Shown: positions 42,750 to 52,613 of the stretch, piece after piece
Layout: each line of letters starts with the position of its first letter
Position numbering within the stretch: position 1 is the stretch's first letter
Assembly: GCF_036231965.1 (NCBI RefSeq)
Contig: NZ_CP109499.1
Coordinates: 3,100,001-3,164,000 of the forward strand
Reading direction: 5' to 3'
Source: Streptomyces sp. NBC_01428
Lineage (GTDB): Bacteria > Actinomycetota > Actinomycetes > Streptomycetales > Streptomycetaceae
DNA: 64,000 bases
Notes under the pieces: generated by a model
Seen by the model: only the letters and a program-made list of their open reading frames with translations
Database searches by the model: none
Told to the model about the DNA's origin: nothing
Program-made: the position numbers and the translations under genes

Positions 42750-43082
42750 TCAGAGCGCGTCGGACACCTCCTGGAGCAGGCGCCGCTTCGCGCGGGCGCC
42801 CACCATCGACTTCACCGGTTCCCCGTCACGGAAAACCATGAACGTCGGCATCGAGAGCACTCCATAGGCGAGTGTCGTCTCCGGATTGGTGTCCACGTCC
42901 AGCTGGACGACGCGGAACCGGTCGCCCTCCTCGAAGGCCAGCTCGCTCAGCACCGGACCCATCTGCCGGCACGGCGGGCACCAGTCGGCGGTGAACTCCA
43001 CCAGCACGGGCAGATCCGCCCCGATCACCTCCGCCGCGAAGTCCTCGTCCGTCACCTCGGTCACGCCTGCCGCTCTGATCAT
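42750..43082 (-). CDS. trxA: Thioredoxin with WCPPC active site
   Basis: A 110-residue single-domain thioredoxin; ATG 43082 overlaps the MerR stop (ATGA), which fixes the start. The active site is FTADWCPPCRQM, so the usual WCGPC has Pro in place of Gly, a change also seen in some thioredoxin-like and TlpA proteins that alters redox potential. The cis-Pro loop (GVLSMPTFMVFRDGE) is present. It has no signal peptide and should act as a cytosolic disulfide reductase. Translational coupling to a MerR-family regulator with three cysteines suggests control by a thiol or metal signal. Confidence 0.92.
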   Translation of the reverse strand: MIRAAGVTEVTDEDFAAEVIGADLPVLVEFTADWCPPCRQMGPVLSELAFEEGDRFRVVQLDVDTNPETTLAYGVLSMPTFMVFRDGEPVKSMVGARAKRRLLQEVSDAL

Positions 43083-43507
43083 CGCGTCCGCCCTCCCAGC
43101 TCGCATACGGGTTCCGGACCGCCCGGAACCAGCGCGTCGGCCGCCAGCTCGTCACGGGCCCGCTCGGCCCGCGTCAGCTGTTCGCCGACCTGTGCCCGCA
43201 CCGACCGCAGCTCGCCGATCAGTGCGTCGAGCTCGCCGAGCTTGCGGCGGTAGACCTCCAGGGAGGCGGGGCACGCGTCGCCCTCGGGGTGCCCGGCCCG
43301 CAGACACTCCACGAAGGGCCGCGTCTCCTCCAGGTCGAACCCGAAGTCCTGGAGCGTCCTGATCTGCCGGAGCAGTTTCAGGTCGTCCTCGCCGTACGTC
43401 CGGTACCCGTTCTCGCCGCGCCGCGCGGGCAGCAGCCCCCGCGACTCGTAGTAGCGCAGGGTCCGTGTGGTCGTCCCGGCCCGCGTCGCCAGCTCGCCGA
43501 TTCGCAT
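43079..43507 (-). CDS. MerR family transcriptional regulator
   Basis: A 142-residue regulator. The N-terminal winged helix-turn-helix reads MRIGELATRAGTTTRTLRYY, followed by ESRGLLPARRGENGYRTYGEDDL, a textbook MerR start. A dimerisation coiled coil spans about 80-120. Cys68, Cys79 and Cys135 could sense metal or redox change, but the spacing fits no metal class I can name. It is coupled to the downstream thioredoxin gene. A palindrome in its own promoter (43522-43541) suggests autoregulation of the two-gene operon. Confidence 0.92.
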   Translation of the reverse strand: MRIGELATRAGTTTRTLRYYESRGLLPARRGENGYRTYGEDDLKLLRQIRTLQDFGFDLEETRPFVECLRAGHPEGDACPASLEVYRRKLGELDALIGELRSVRAQVGEQLTRAERARDELAADALVPGGPEPVCELGGRTR

Positions 43508-43521
43508 GACCCGACGGTAAT

Positions 43522-43541
43522 CCTTGACGCCGACGTCAAGG
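43522..43541 (-). promoter_or_regulatory. MerR-type operator CCTTGACG-CCGA-CGTCAAGG
   Basis: A perfect 8-bp inverted repeat with a 4-base centre lies 15 bp upstream of the merR start. Read leftward it falls between CTTGCC and TTACCG, which would be a promoter with the over-long 19-bp spacer typical of MerR-activated genes; the box matches themselves are weak. Confidence 0.6.
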
Positions 43542-43569
43542 CAAGCCCTCGTGGGCGGGCCGCCCGGCG

Positions 43570-44091
43570 TCAGGGGGCGGCGGGTGGCAGCAGCGGTTTC
43601 CGGTCCACCGGGGACGACAGGACGATCGACGTCGTCGTCCGCCCCAGCGCGGAGGCCTGTTCCAGGACGGCCTCCAGATGGAGGGTGTCCTCGACGGCGG
43701 CCTTCAGGATCCAGCAGTCCTCGCCGACGACGTGGTGGGCCTCGATGATCTCGGGCCGGGCCAGCAGTTCCCGGGTCCGCGGGTGCCCGAGCGTGTAGCC
43801 GCCGTGCGGGTTGACGCGGATGAAGGCCTGGATGCCGTAGCCGAGGCGGGACGCGGACACGTGGGCGGCGTAACCGGTGACCGCGCCCGAGCTCTCCAGT
43901 CTGCGGACCCGCTCCGCGACCGCCGCCGGGCTGAGCATCACGCGGCGGCCCAGCTCGCTGAGCTTGATGCGGCCGTCGCGCTGGAGCAGTTCCAGGATCT
44001 GCCGGTCCAGCGCGTCGAAGCCCACCGGCGTTCCGGTGGCGGCGGCGCGCGCCTGCCGTGGTTCTTTCGGTGTGACCGCCGGATCTCCCAC
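43570..44091 (-). CDS. Lrp/AsnC family transcriptional regulator
   Basis: A 173-residue regulator from GTG 44091, preceded by GGGGGAG; the frame extends to 44223 but without support. The N-terminal helix-turn-helix reads FDALDRQILELLQRDGRIKLSELGRRVMLSPAAVAERVRRLE, followed by a C-terminal RAM (ligand-binding) domain with VGEDCWILKAAVEDTLHLEAVLEQ. Lrp-family proteins bind amino acids and form octamers. It is divergent from the epimerase-like gene across about 170 bp that includes a 7-bp tandem repeat, so it may regulate that gene and itself. Confidence 0.92.
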   Translation of the reverse strand: MGDPAVTPKEPRQARAAATGTPVGFDALDRQILELLQRDGRIKLSELGRRVMLSPAAVAERVRRLESSGAVTGYAAHVSASRLGYGIQAFIRVNPHGGYTLGHPRTRELLARPEIIEAHHVVGEDCWILKAAVEDTLHLEAVLEQASALGRTTTSIVLSSPVDRKPLLPPAAP

Positions 44092-44208
44092 GTCTCCCCC
44101 TTCAAGCGTTCCCCCCGGGACGGGAGAATTATGACCACGGACGGAGCGACGGCGGTCGACCGGTCCCCGGCGCCCGGTACGCGGCCATTGACGCAGGGCG
44201 CGTGGCCG

Positions 44209-44236
44209 CTTGGCACTTGGCACTTGGCACTTGGTG
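44209..44236. repeat. Four tandem 7-bp repeats (CTTGGCA)
   Basis: Three perfect units (44209-44229) are followed by a variant CTTGGTG (44230-44236). The array lies 28 bp upstream of the epimerase gene start, in the shared promoter region with the Lrp gene. Confidence 0.8.
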
Positions 44237-44264
44237 AACTGCGGAACGGGAATGCGGAGGCGGC

Positions 44265-45167
44265 ATGCGGGAGATCTGTGTCATCGGCGGGAACCGGTAT
44301 TTCGGAAAGCGCCTCATCGGCCGGCTGACGGCCGCGGGAGACCGGGTCACCGTCGTCAATCGCGGCTCGTCGGCACCGCCCGCCGGGACGGTCCATCTGA
44401 TCGCCGACCGCGACGACGAGGACTCCCTGGAGAAGGCCCTCGGGTCACGGACGTTCGACGTCGTCGTCGACCAGGTCTGCTACACCCCGCGGCAGGCGGA
44501 GATCGCGCGCCGGGTCTTCGCCGGGCGCACCGGCCGGTACGTGATGACGTCCACCGTCGAGGTGTACGAGGACGAGGACACGGCGGCCCCGGTGGGCGAG
44601 GGCGCCGTGGATCCCCGCCGAGTCGCCGTGGACCACGACCTCCCCTGGGACGACCCGGAGTTCCTCGACGCGCACTACGGCGAGGGCAAGCGGCAGGCCG
44701 AGGCGGTGTTCGCGGCCGACCCGGACTTTCCCCATGTGGCCGTGCGCGTCGCCCATGTCCTCGGGGGTGACGACGACTTCACCGGCCGTGTGGACCACTA
44801 CGCCGAGCGGATCCGCACCGGCGAGGCGATCGCCGTGCCGCCCGTCAACCGGCCGGCGACCTACATCCACGTCGAGGAGATCGCCGACTTCCTGTTCTGG
44901 ACCGTCGGGGAGACCTTCACCGGCCCGGTCAACGCCGCCTCCCACGGGTCGCTGACCACACGGGAGCTGTGCGACGCGATCGCCGCGCACCTCCCGGACG
45001 GGAAGGTGCTCCTGCGGGCCGTGGAGGCGGGCGAGGTCTCCCCCTTCTCCTTCAGCCGTTCCTACGGCATGGACAACTCCCGCGCCACGGAGCTCGGTTT
45101 CGCCTTCGGCGACGCGCGGGAGTGGCTCGCGCGGGCCGTCGCGGAGACCCTCGGCACGGGCGACTGA
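44265..45167 (+). CDS. NAD-dependent epimerase/dehydratase-like protein (atypical SDR)
   Basis: A 300-residue cytosolic Rossmann protein. The nucleotide-binding loop is VIGGNRYFGKRLI, with VVNRG marking the end of the second strand (NADP preference possible). The block FDVVVDQVCYTPRQAEIARRVF and YVMTSTVEVYEDE match extended/atypical SDRs of the isoflavone-reductase or chloroplast-RNA-binding CSP41 type more than sugar-nucleotide epimerases; a classical YxxxK is not evident (HYGEGKRQAE may serve). The substrate is unknown. It is divergent from an Lrp regulator. Confidence 0.82.
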   Translation: MREICVIGGNRYFGKRLIGRLTAAGDRVTVVNRGSSAPPAGTVHLIADRDDEDSLEKALGSRTFDVVVDQVCYTPRQAEIARRVFAGRTGRYVMTSTVEVYEDEDTAAPVGEGAVDPRRVAVDHDLPWDDPEFLDAHYGEGKRQAEAVFAADPDFPHVAVRVAHVLGGDDDFTGRVDHYAERIRTGEAIAVPPVNRPATYIHVEEIADFLFWTVGETFTGPVNAASHGSLTTRELCDAIAAHLPDGKVLLRAVEAGEVSPFSFSRSYGMDNSRATELGFAFGDAREWLARAVAETLGTGD

Positions 45168-45226
45168 CCCGCCGCGGGCTCCTCGGCGGCCGTCCGGTCG
45201 ACGCGAGCGCCCCGGCGGCGAGGGGG

Positions 45227-45991
45227 TCACACCATGACGCCGGCCGACTCCTCGATCTCCAGGAGCGAGGCGCTCTGCCGTTCCGCCTCGAAGGCCCGGT
45301 GTCCCCCGCGCAGGCCGAACAGGCGTTTGGCCAGGGCGATGTAGAGGACGGCGAGGATGTTCAGGACCAGGGTGGCGATCTTCAGCCAGCTGATGTGCTC
45401 GGTGAGTTCGTAGACCTCCAGGGGGAGGAACGCGGCGGTGGCGACCACCGTGAGGTACTCCGCCCAGCGTTTGGCGTACCAGAGGCCGACCGCCTCGACG
45501 ATCTCGATCAGGGCGTAGACGAGCAGCAGGACCGCCACCAGCAGCAGCGTGGAGTGCTTGTAGCCGAACGTCTTCTGGATCGTGCCGACCACCGGCGAGT
45601 GGTCGAGGTCGTAGTGGAAGTGCCGGAACACGGGCCGCAGGACGTCCAGGTACTCGTCGAAGAGCCGGCGCACCGCGTCCTGGCTGTTGCTGAACCTCCA
45701 CACGGCCACGGCGACCAGCACGATGAACACGCCGCGCACCGCCCGCTCGATCGCCAGGAAGCGCAGGATGAAGAGGTCGCGCAGCACCTTGCCGCGCGGC
45801 ACGAGCGGCGCCTCGGCGGCGGGGCCCGAGCCGTGCGGGTCGCCGAGCGCGAAGTCGCCGCAGCGCAGGCAGCGCCAGGCCTCGCCGAGCCCCGTGTCGG
45901 CCCGCAGCCGCTCCCGCAGCGCCCCCTCGACGGGCGCGTACGTCACATGCCCGCGCCGCGCACAGGTACGCCGGTCCCAGTCGATCTTCAT
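45227..45991 (-). CDS. DUF2127 membrane protein with N-terminal cysteine motif
   Basis: A 254-residue protein starting at ATG 45991 with GGAGG upstream; the frame continues to 46309 only as a shadow of the neighbouring repeat array. An N-terminal segment with CARRGH and WRCLRCGDFALG could bind zinc. Four hydrophobic segments follow: VRGVFIVLVAVAVW (about 85-100), LLLVAVLLLVYALIEIVEAVGLWY (about 155-180), YLTVVATAAFLPLEV and IATLVLNILAVLYIAL, the order seen in DUF2127 proteins. Function is unknown. It lies behind the MFS gene but is separated from it by a terminator. Confidence 0.82.
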   Translation of the reverse strand: MKIDWDRRTCARRGHVTYAPVEGALRERLRADTGLGEAWRCLRCGDFALGDPHGSGPAAEAPLVPRGKVLRDLFILRFLAIERAVRGVFIVLVAVAVWRFSNSQDAVRRLFDEYLDVLRPVFRHFHYDLDHSPVVGTIQKTFGYKHSTLLLVAVLLLVYALIEIVEAVGLWYAKRWAEYLTVVATAAFLPLEVYELTEHISWLKIATLVLNILAVLYIALAKRLFGLRGGHRAFEAERQSASLLEIEESAGVMV

Positions 45992-46016
45992 GCTCGCCGT
46001 CCTCCACAGAACGTGC

Positions 46017-46047
46017 CGTGCCGTGCCGGTCTGTCCGGCACGGCACG
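46017..46047 (-). terminator. Terminator after the MFS transporter gene
   Basis: A perfect 13-bp stem (CGTGCCGTGCCGG with its reverse complement at 46035-46047), loop TCTGT. It is 56 bp beyond the MFS stop and 26 bp upstream of the DUF2127 start. Confidence 0.75.
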
Positions 46048-46103
46048 CTAGTGCACGGTGTACGAGACGACAGCCCGGGGGCCGCGGTTCCGGAGCGACG
46101 GGG

Positions 46104-48089
<1,986 letters not shown>

Positions 48090-48137
48090 GGTCGCCCTCC
48101 TCCATCGTCCGGAACGGGGATCGGCCCGCGCCGGGAC

Positions 48138-48200
48138 TTGCACAGTGGCGTGCAATTACACAACCATGTGCAATGTACGAGGTTGCACAGCGCTGTGCAA
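48138..48200. promoter_or_regulatory. Three TetR-type operators between the MFS and tetR genes
   Basis: Site A (48138-48155) is TTGCACAGTGGCGTGCAA. Site B (48156-48173, directly adjacent) is TTACACAACCATGTGCAA. Site C (48183-48200) is the perfect 18-bp palindrome TTGCACAGCGCTGTGCAA. All share TT(G/A)CAC with GTGCAA arms. Centres are 18 and 27 bp apart. They cover the whole space between the two start regions and very probably bind the adjacent TetR protein. Confidence 0.85.
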
Positions 48201-48216
48201 ATCAGGAGGTGGAGCC

Positions 48217-48876
48217 ATGACGACCGCAGAACCTGAGGGCGCCCGGGAGCCGGGCAGAATGGCAGCCATGACCACGGGTAACCCGAGCCGCGCCGATGTG
48301 AACCGCCGCCGCATCCTCGATGTCGCGCTGGCCGAGCTGCTGCGCGACCCCGACGCGTCCATGGACCAGATCGCCAAGGCGGCGGGCGTCGTACGGCGCA
48401 CGGTGTACGGACACTTCCCCAGCCGGGAGGCGCTGGTCGGCACGCTGACCGACGAGGCGGTGGCCGCCGTGGCCGCGGCGCACGCGGCGGGCCGTGAGGG
48501 GGTCGCGGACCCGGCGGAGTCCCTGGCCCGCTCGACGCTCGCCGTGTGGGAGATCGCCGACCGGTACCGGCTGCTGGTCGCGCTCGCCCAGCGGAGCGTC
48601 ACCATGCAGGGCATCCGCGAGCGGCTCACGCCGGTCCGCGAGGCCTGCGCGGAGATCCTCCGGCGCGGCCTGGAGGAGGGCGTGTTCGTGTCGCCGCTGC
48701 CGCCGCACGCGCTGGCGTACGTGCACGAGCAGACGCTGTTCGCGCTCATGGAGGCGGTGAACGACGGGCTGCTGGCAGCACAGGAGGCGGGCCGCTCCGC
48801 CGCGGTCACCATGCTGGCCGCGGCGGGCGTACCCGCCTCACGCGCCACCGCGCTGGTGGCGGAGCTGAGCGACTGA
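48217..48876 (+). CDS. TetR family repressor, probable regulator of the MFS exporter
   Basis: A 219-residue regulator from ATG 48217, fixed by AGGAGGTGGAG just upstream (ATG 48268, MTTGNPSRAD, is a weaker alternative). The helix-turn-helix lies at about 30-75: RRRILDVALAELLRDPDASMDQIAKAAGVVRRTVYGHFPSREAL in outline, with the family's YxHFxxRE ending. The C-terminal all-helical ligand domain is variable. Three copies of a palindrome precede it, shared with the divergent pump gene, so it should repress both and release on binding a pump substrate. Confidence 0.92.
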   Translation: MTTAEPEGAREPGRMAAMTTGNPSRADVNRRRILDVALAELLRDPDASMDQIAKAAGVVRRTVYGHFPSREALVGTLTDEAVAAVAAAHAAGREGVADPAESLARSTLAVWEIADRYRLLVALAQRSVTMQGIRERLTPVREACAEILRRGLEEGVFVSPLPPHALAYVHEQTLFALMEAVNDGLLAAQEAGRSAAVTMLAAAGVPASRATALVAELSD

Positions 48877-48975
48877 ACGGGCCGGGGTCAGGGGTCCCGT
48901 CCCGTCCGTCGCCCGGCCCGGAACCGGCCTGCCGGGCCCGCGGGGGGGGGTGCGGCCCGGCCGGCCGGCGTCTGG

Positions 48976-48997
48976 CGGACCGGCGTGCGCCGGTCCG
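48976..48997. terminator. Convergent hairpin between tetR and the dicarboxylate transporter gene
   Basis: CGGACCGGC pairs perfectly with GCCGGTCCG (9-bp stem, loop GTGC). The surrounding 48877-49057 stretch is non-coding and G-rich. Confidence 0.55.
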
Positions 48998-49057
48998 GTG
49001 GGGGGTGGTGGTGTCCGCGCCGGAGGTCCGGCGTGGGCCGGTCCCGGGCGGAGCGCT

Positions 49058-50452
49058 CTACGCCTTGGCCAGTTCCTTCTCGCCGCCCTGTTCCGGTACG
49101 TCCGGCGCGTCGGCGGCGTCATCGGCCGTACCCGACTCGTCGAGCAGGGTCTTCTCGTCGAAGGGCAGCCGCCCTGCGAGGACCTCGGCGACCCGCTCCT
49201 TGTCGATCTCGTTCGTCCAGGTGCCGATCAGGACCGTCGCCACGGCGTTGCCCGCGAAGTTGGTCAGCGCGCGCGCCTCGCTCATGAAGCGGTCGATGCC
49301 GACGATCAGGCCGACCCCGTCCACCAGGGCGGGCTTGTGCGACTGGAGGCCTCCGGCCAGCGTGGCGAGACCCGCGCCGCTGACGCCCGCGGCGCCCTTG
49401 GAGGCGACGAGGAGGAAGAGCAGCAGCGGGATCTGCTCCCCGATCGACATCGGCGTGCCCATCGCGTCGGCGATGTACAGCGACGCCATGGTCATGTAGA
49501 TCATCGTGCCGTCGAGGTTGAAGGAGTAACCGGTCGGGACGGTGATGCCGACGACCGACTTGCCGACGCCCAGGTGCTCCAGCTTCGCGATGAGGCGCGG
49601 CAGGGCGGACTCGGAGGAGGACGTGGACAGGATCAGCAGGAACTCGCGGCCCAGGTACTTGAGGAACGTGAAGATGTTCAGGCCCGTCACCACCCGCAGC
49701 ACCGTGCCGAGCACGAGGAACACGAAGAGGAAGCAGGTGACGTAGAAGCCGAGCATCAGCACGGCGAGGCTCTTCAGCGCGTCGACGCCGGCGGAGCCGG
49801 TGACGGCGGCGATGGCACCGAAGGCGCCGAGCGGGGCGGCCCACATGACCATCGCGAGGATGCGGAAGACGAGCCGCTGGATGTGTTCGATGCCGCGCAG
49901 CACGGGCTGCCCGGCCGACCCCATCGCCTGCAGGGCGAAGCCGGTGAGGAGCGCGACGAGCAGGGTCTGCAGGACCTGGCCCTCGGTGAACGCCGAGACC
50001 ATGGTGGTCGGGATGATCGAGAGCACGAAGTCCACCGGCGGCAGCGCCTCCGCCGACACCTGGCCCTGGCCCGCCTCCTTGACCGCGTCGGTCATCGCGA
50101 GGCTGCTGCCCGGGTCCAGGATGTTGCCGACGACCAGGCCGATGGCGAGCGCGACCAGGGACATCACCAGGAAGTAGCCGAGCGCGATCCCGCCGACGGC
50201 GCCGACCTTCGCGGCCTTCCGTACCGAACCGATGCCCAGCACGATCGTGCAGAAGATGATCGGCGAGATCATCATCTTGATCAGGTTCACGAAGCCGGTG
50301 CCGATGGGCTTGAGCTCGACCGCGAAGTCGGGGGCGATCAGGCCCACGGCGATACCGAGGATCACGGCGCCGATCACGGCGAGGTACAGATAGTGCGTGC
50401 GGTCCCGTTTGGCGGCGGGTGCGGCAGGTGCCGTCTGCGATGTGCTGGCCAC
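49058..50452 (-). CDS. Dicarboxylate:cation symporter (DctA/GltP family)
   Basis: A 464-residue membrane protein from GTG 50452, with AAGGAGG upstream. It belongs to the DAACS family that imports C4-dicarboxylates or glutamate with protons or sodium. Eight transmembrane helices and two re-entrant hairpins are expected. The serine-rich hairpin motif STSSSESALPRL and the later VPTGYSFNLDGTMIYMT and SKGAAGVSGAGLATL blocks are all present. It is divergent from a CitA/CitB-type two-component system, which in other bacteria controls C4-dicarboxylate uptake, so a dicarboxylate substrate is more likely than glutamate. Confidence 0.93.
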   Translation of the reverse strand: MASTSQTAPAAPAAKRDRTHYLYLAVIGAVILGIAVGLIAPDFAVELKPIGTGFVNLIKMMISPIIFCTIVLGIGSVRKAAKVGAVGGIALGYFLVMSLVALAIGLVVGNILDPGSSLAMTDAVKEAGQGQVSAEALPPVDFVLSIIPTTMVSAFTEGQVLQTLLVALLTGFALQAMGSAGQPVLRGIEHIQRLVFRILAMVMWAAPLGAFGAIAAVTGSAGVDALKSLAVLMLGFYVTCFLFVFLVLGTVLRVVTGLNIFTFLKYLGREFLLILSTSSSESALPRLIAKLEHLGVGKSVVGITVPTGYSFNLDGTMIYMTMASLYIADAMGTPMSIGEQIPLLLFLLVASKGAAGVSGAGLATLAGGLQSHKPALVDGVGLIVGIDRFMSEARALTNFAGNAVATVLIGTWTNEIDKERVAEVLAGRLPFDEKTLLDESGTADDAADAPDVPEQGGEKELAKA

Positions 50453-50485
50453 GGCTGCCCTCCTTGACGACGTCATCGGCATCAT

Positions 50486-50535
50486 CCGGCGTGCGGCTCA
50501 CGTCCGGCGGTACCCGGCGTGCGGCTCACGTCCGG
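50486..50535. promoter_or_regulatory. Perfect 22-bp direct repeat upstream of the dicarboxylate transporter gene
   Basis: Positions 50486-50507 and 50514-50535 are identical 22-mers containing GGCGTGCGGCTCACGTCCGG, with a 28-bp period. They lie 34-83 bp upstream of the transporter start and are good candidates for binding the CitB-type regulator encoded nearby. The remaining gap to 50709 shows no further signal. Confidence 0.6.
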
Positions 50536-50708
50536 GGGTCCGGGGGCGTGGGCTCCCGGGGGGATGAGGGGACTATCTCCCGGCGTGTGAGGGCGGTCAC
50601 CCTTCCGTTCATTGAGTTCACGCCGCGCCGCCGGGCGATTTCACGCCGCGCGGACCGCGCGGGGCCTGCCCGGTGGAGCACCCGCGCGGGCGAGGCACAC
50701 TGAACGGC

Positions 50709-52613
50709 ATGCGCCTTCCCCGCGTCCCGCGACCCCGCAGCCTCGCCGGCCAGCTCTTCGGCATGCAGGCCGTGCTGATCGCGGTCCTCGTCGCCGGATA
50801 CGCGCTGTTCACGTACGTCAGCGACCGCAGCCAGGCCGAGGAGGCCGCGGGCCGGCAGGCCATGGCGGTCGCCCGCTCCGTCGCGGACGCCCCGTCGGTC
50901 CACGAGGCCATCGGCACCGCCCACCCGACCGAGCGGCTCCAGCCGTACGCCCTCCAGGTGCAGCGGGACACCGAGGTCGACTTCGTCACGATCATGGATC
51001 CGCGGGGCATCCGCTGGACCCATCCCGACGAGACCCTGATAGGACGGCACTTCCTCGGGCACATCGGCCCGGCCCTCGCCGGCCGCTCCTTCACGGAGAC
51101 GTACACGGGCAGCCTCGGCCCCTCCGTGCGCGCCGTCACCCCGATCCGGGTCGACGGCGGGACCATCGGCCTGGTCAGCGCCGGCATCAAGGTGGAGGCG
51201 ATCACCAAGCGTGTCCAGGACCAGGTCACGGCACTCATCGGGGTCGCGGCGGGCGCGCTGCTGCTCGGCGGCATCGGAACGTACGTCATCAACGCCCGGC
51301 TCCGGCGCTCCACCCACGGGATGAACGCGGGCGAGCTGAGCCGTATGCACGACTACCACCAGGCCGCGCTGCACGCGGTGCGCGAGGGTCTGTTGATGCT
51401 GGACGGGCAGTTCCGGGTGGCGCTGATGAACGACGGCGGCCGGGAACTGCTCGGCGTCACGGACGAGGTGGTCGGCCACTCGGTCGCCGGCCTCGGGCTG
51501 CCCGCGCCGCTCACCGGCGCGCTGCTGTCGGCGGAGTCCCGTGTGGACGAAGTGCATCTGACGGACACCCGGGTCCTCGTGGTGAACACCTCGCCGGTGT
51601 CCGGCGGGGAGCGCCGGGGCACCGTGGTGACGTTGCGCGACGTGACCGAACTCCAGTCACTGACGGGCGAGTTGGACTCGGAGCGGGGCTTCACCCAGGC
51701 TCTGCGCTCGCAGGCGCACGAGGCGGCGAACCGGCTGCACACGATGGTCTCGCTGATCGAGCTGGGCCGCGCCGAGGAGGCCGTCGACTTCGCCACCGCG
51801 GAGCTGGAGCTGGCGCAGGCCCTCACCGACGAGGTGGTCTCCGCGGTCAGCGAACCCGTCCTCGCGGCGCTGCTGCTGGGCAAGGCGGCCCAGGCGAACG
51901 AGCGCGGGGTGGAGCTGGTGGTCTCCGAGGACAGCGGCATCGACGACGGGCTGCTCCCGGCCTCGCTCTCCGCCCGCGACCTGGTCACGGTCCTCGGCAA
52001 TCTGATCGACAACGCGATGGACGCCGCGCAGGGCACGACCCGCGCACGGGTCACGGTGACGGCGTTCACGGACGACGCGGTGCTCGTCCTGCGGGTCGCC
52101 GACACCGGTTCGGGGGTGGACCCCGCCCACGCCGAGCAGGTCTTCCAGCGCGGCTGGTCCACGAAACCGGCGGGCCCCGCGGGCCGCGGTCTCGGCCTGG
52201 CCCTGGTCCGCCAGACGGTCCTGCGCCACGCGGGCACCCTCACGGTCCGGGAAGCACCGGGCGGCGGAGGGGAGTTCGAGGCCCACCTCCCCCTGCCGAC
52301 CGCACCCACCGACCCGGGCACGGGCGCCGTCGCGACCCCGCCCGCCGAGGTGGGCACGGGTACCGTCCCGGCTGCGCCGCCCCACGCCGGCACGGGCGCT
52401 GTCCCGGACCCGCCCGCCCATACAGGCGTGGGCCCCGTCCCGGTCGCGCCCGCCGACACGGAGAGGGATTCCGTCCCGGGCCAGGACCCGGAGCCGGGCC
52501 CGCACCTGGTCCCGGAGTCAGGACCGCCCGCCCCGGAACCCGGCTCCGTGCCGCATCAGTCCATCCACCCCGGCCGGCCGACGCGGTCCGCCCTGCACGG
52601 AGGCGACGTATGA
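50709..52613 (+). CDS. CitA/DcuS-type sensor histidine kinase with proline-rich C-terminal tail
   Basis: A 634-residue membrane kinase from ATG 50709. A transmembrane helix (about 12-35), an extracytoplasmic PAS-like (sCache) sensor domain to about 175 with TIMDPRGIRWTHPDETLIGR, a second helix (ALIGVAAGALLLGGIGTYVI), a cytoplasmic PAS domain (about 215-300) and the kinase core follow. Phospho-acceptor His337 is in LRSQAHEAANRLHTM, the SPOB_a/CitA type. HATPase motifs are NLIDNAMDAA, DTGSGV and GRGLGLALV. The last about 110 residues are a Pro/Ala/Gly/Thr-rich repetitive tail not typical of the family. It probably senses a C4-dicarboxylate or citrate. The regulator gene overlaps by four bases. 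Confidence 0.93.
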   Translation: MRLPRVPRPRSLAGQLFGMQAVLIAVLVAGYALFTYVSDRSQAEEAAGRQAMAVARSVADAPSVHEAIGTAHPTERLQPYALQVQRDTEVDFVTIMDPRGIRWTHPDETLIGRHFLGHIGPALAGRSFTETYTGSLGPSVRAVTPIRVDGGTIGLVSAGIKVEAITKRVQDQVTALIGVAAGALLLGGIGTYVINARLRRSTHGMNAGELSRMHDYHQAALHAVREGLLMLDGQFRVALMNDGGRELLGVTDEVVGHSVAGLGLPAPLTGALLSAESRVDEVHLTDTRVLVVNTSPVSGGERRGTVVTLRDVTELQSLTGELDSERGFTQALRSQAHEAANRLHTMVSLIELGRAEEAVDFATAELELAQALTDEVVSAVSEPVLAALLLGKAAQANERGVELVVSEDSGIDDGLLPASLSARDLVTVLGNLIDNAMDAAQGTTRARVTVTAFTDDAVLVLRVADTGSGVDPAHAEQVFQRGWSTKPAGPAGRGLGLALVRQTVLRHAGTLTVREAPGGGGEFEAHLPLPTAPTDPGTGAVATPPAEVGTGTVPAAPPHAGTGAVPDPPAHTGVGPVPVAPADTERDSVPGQDPEPGPHLVPESGPPAPEPGSVPHQSIHPGRPTRSALHGGDV

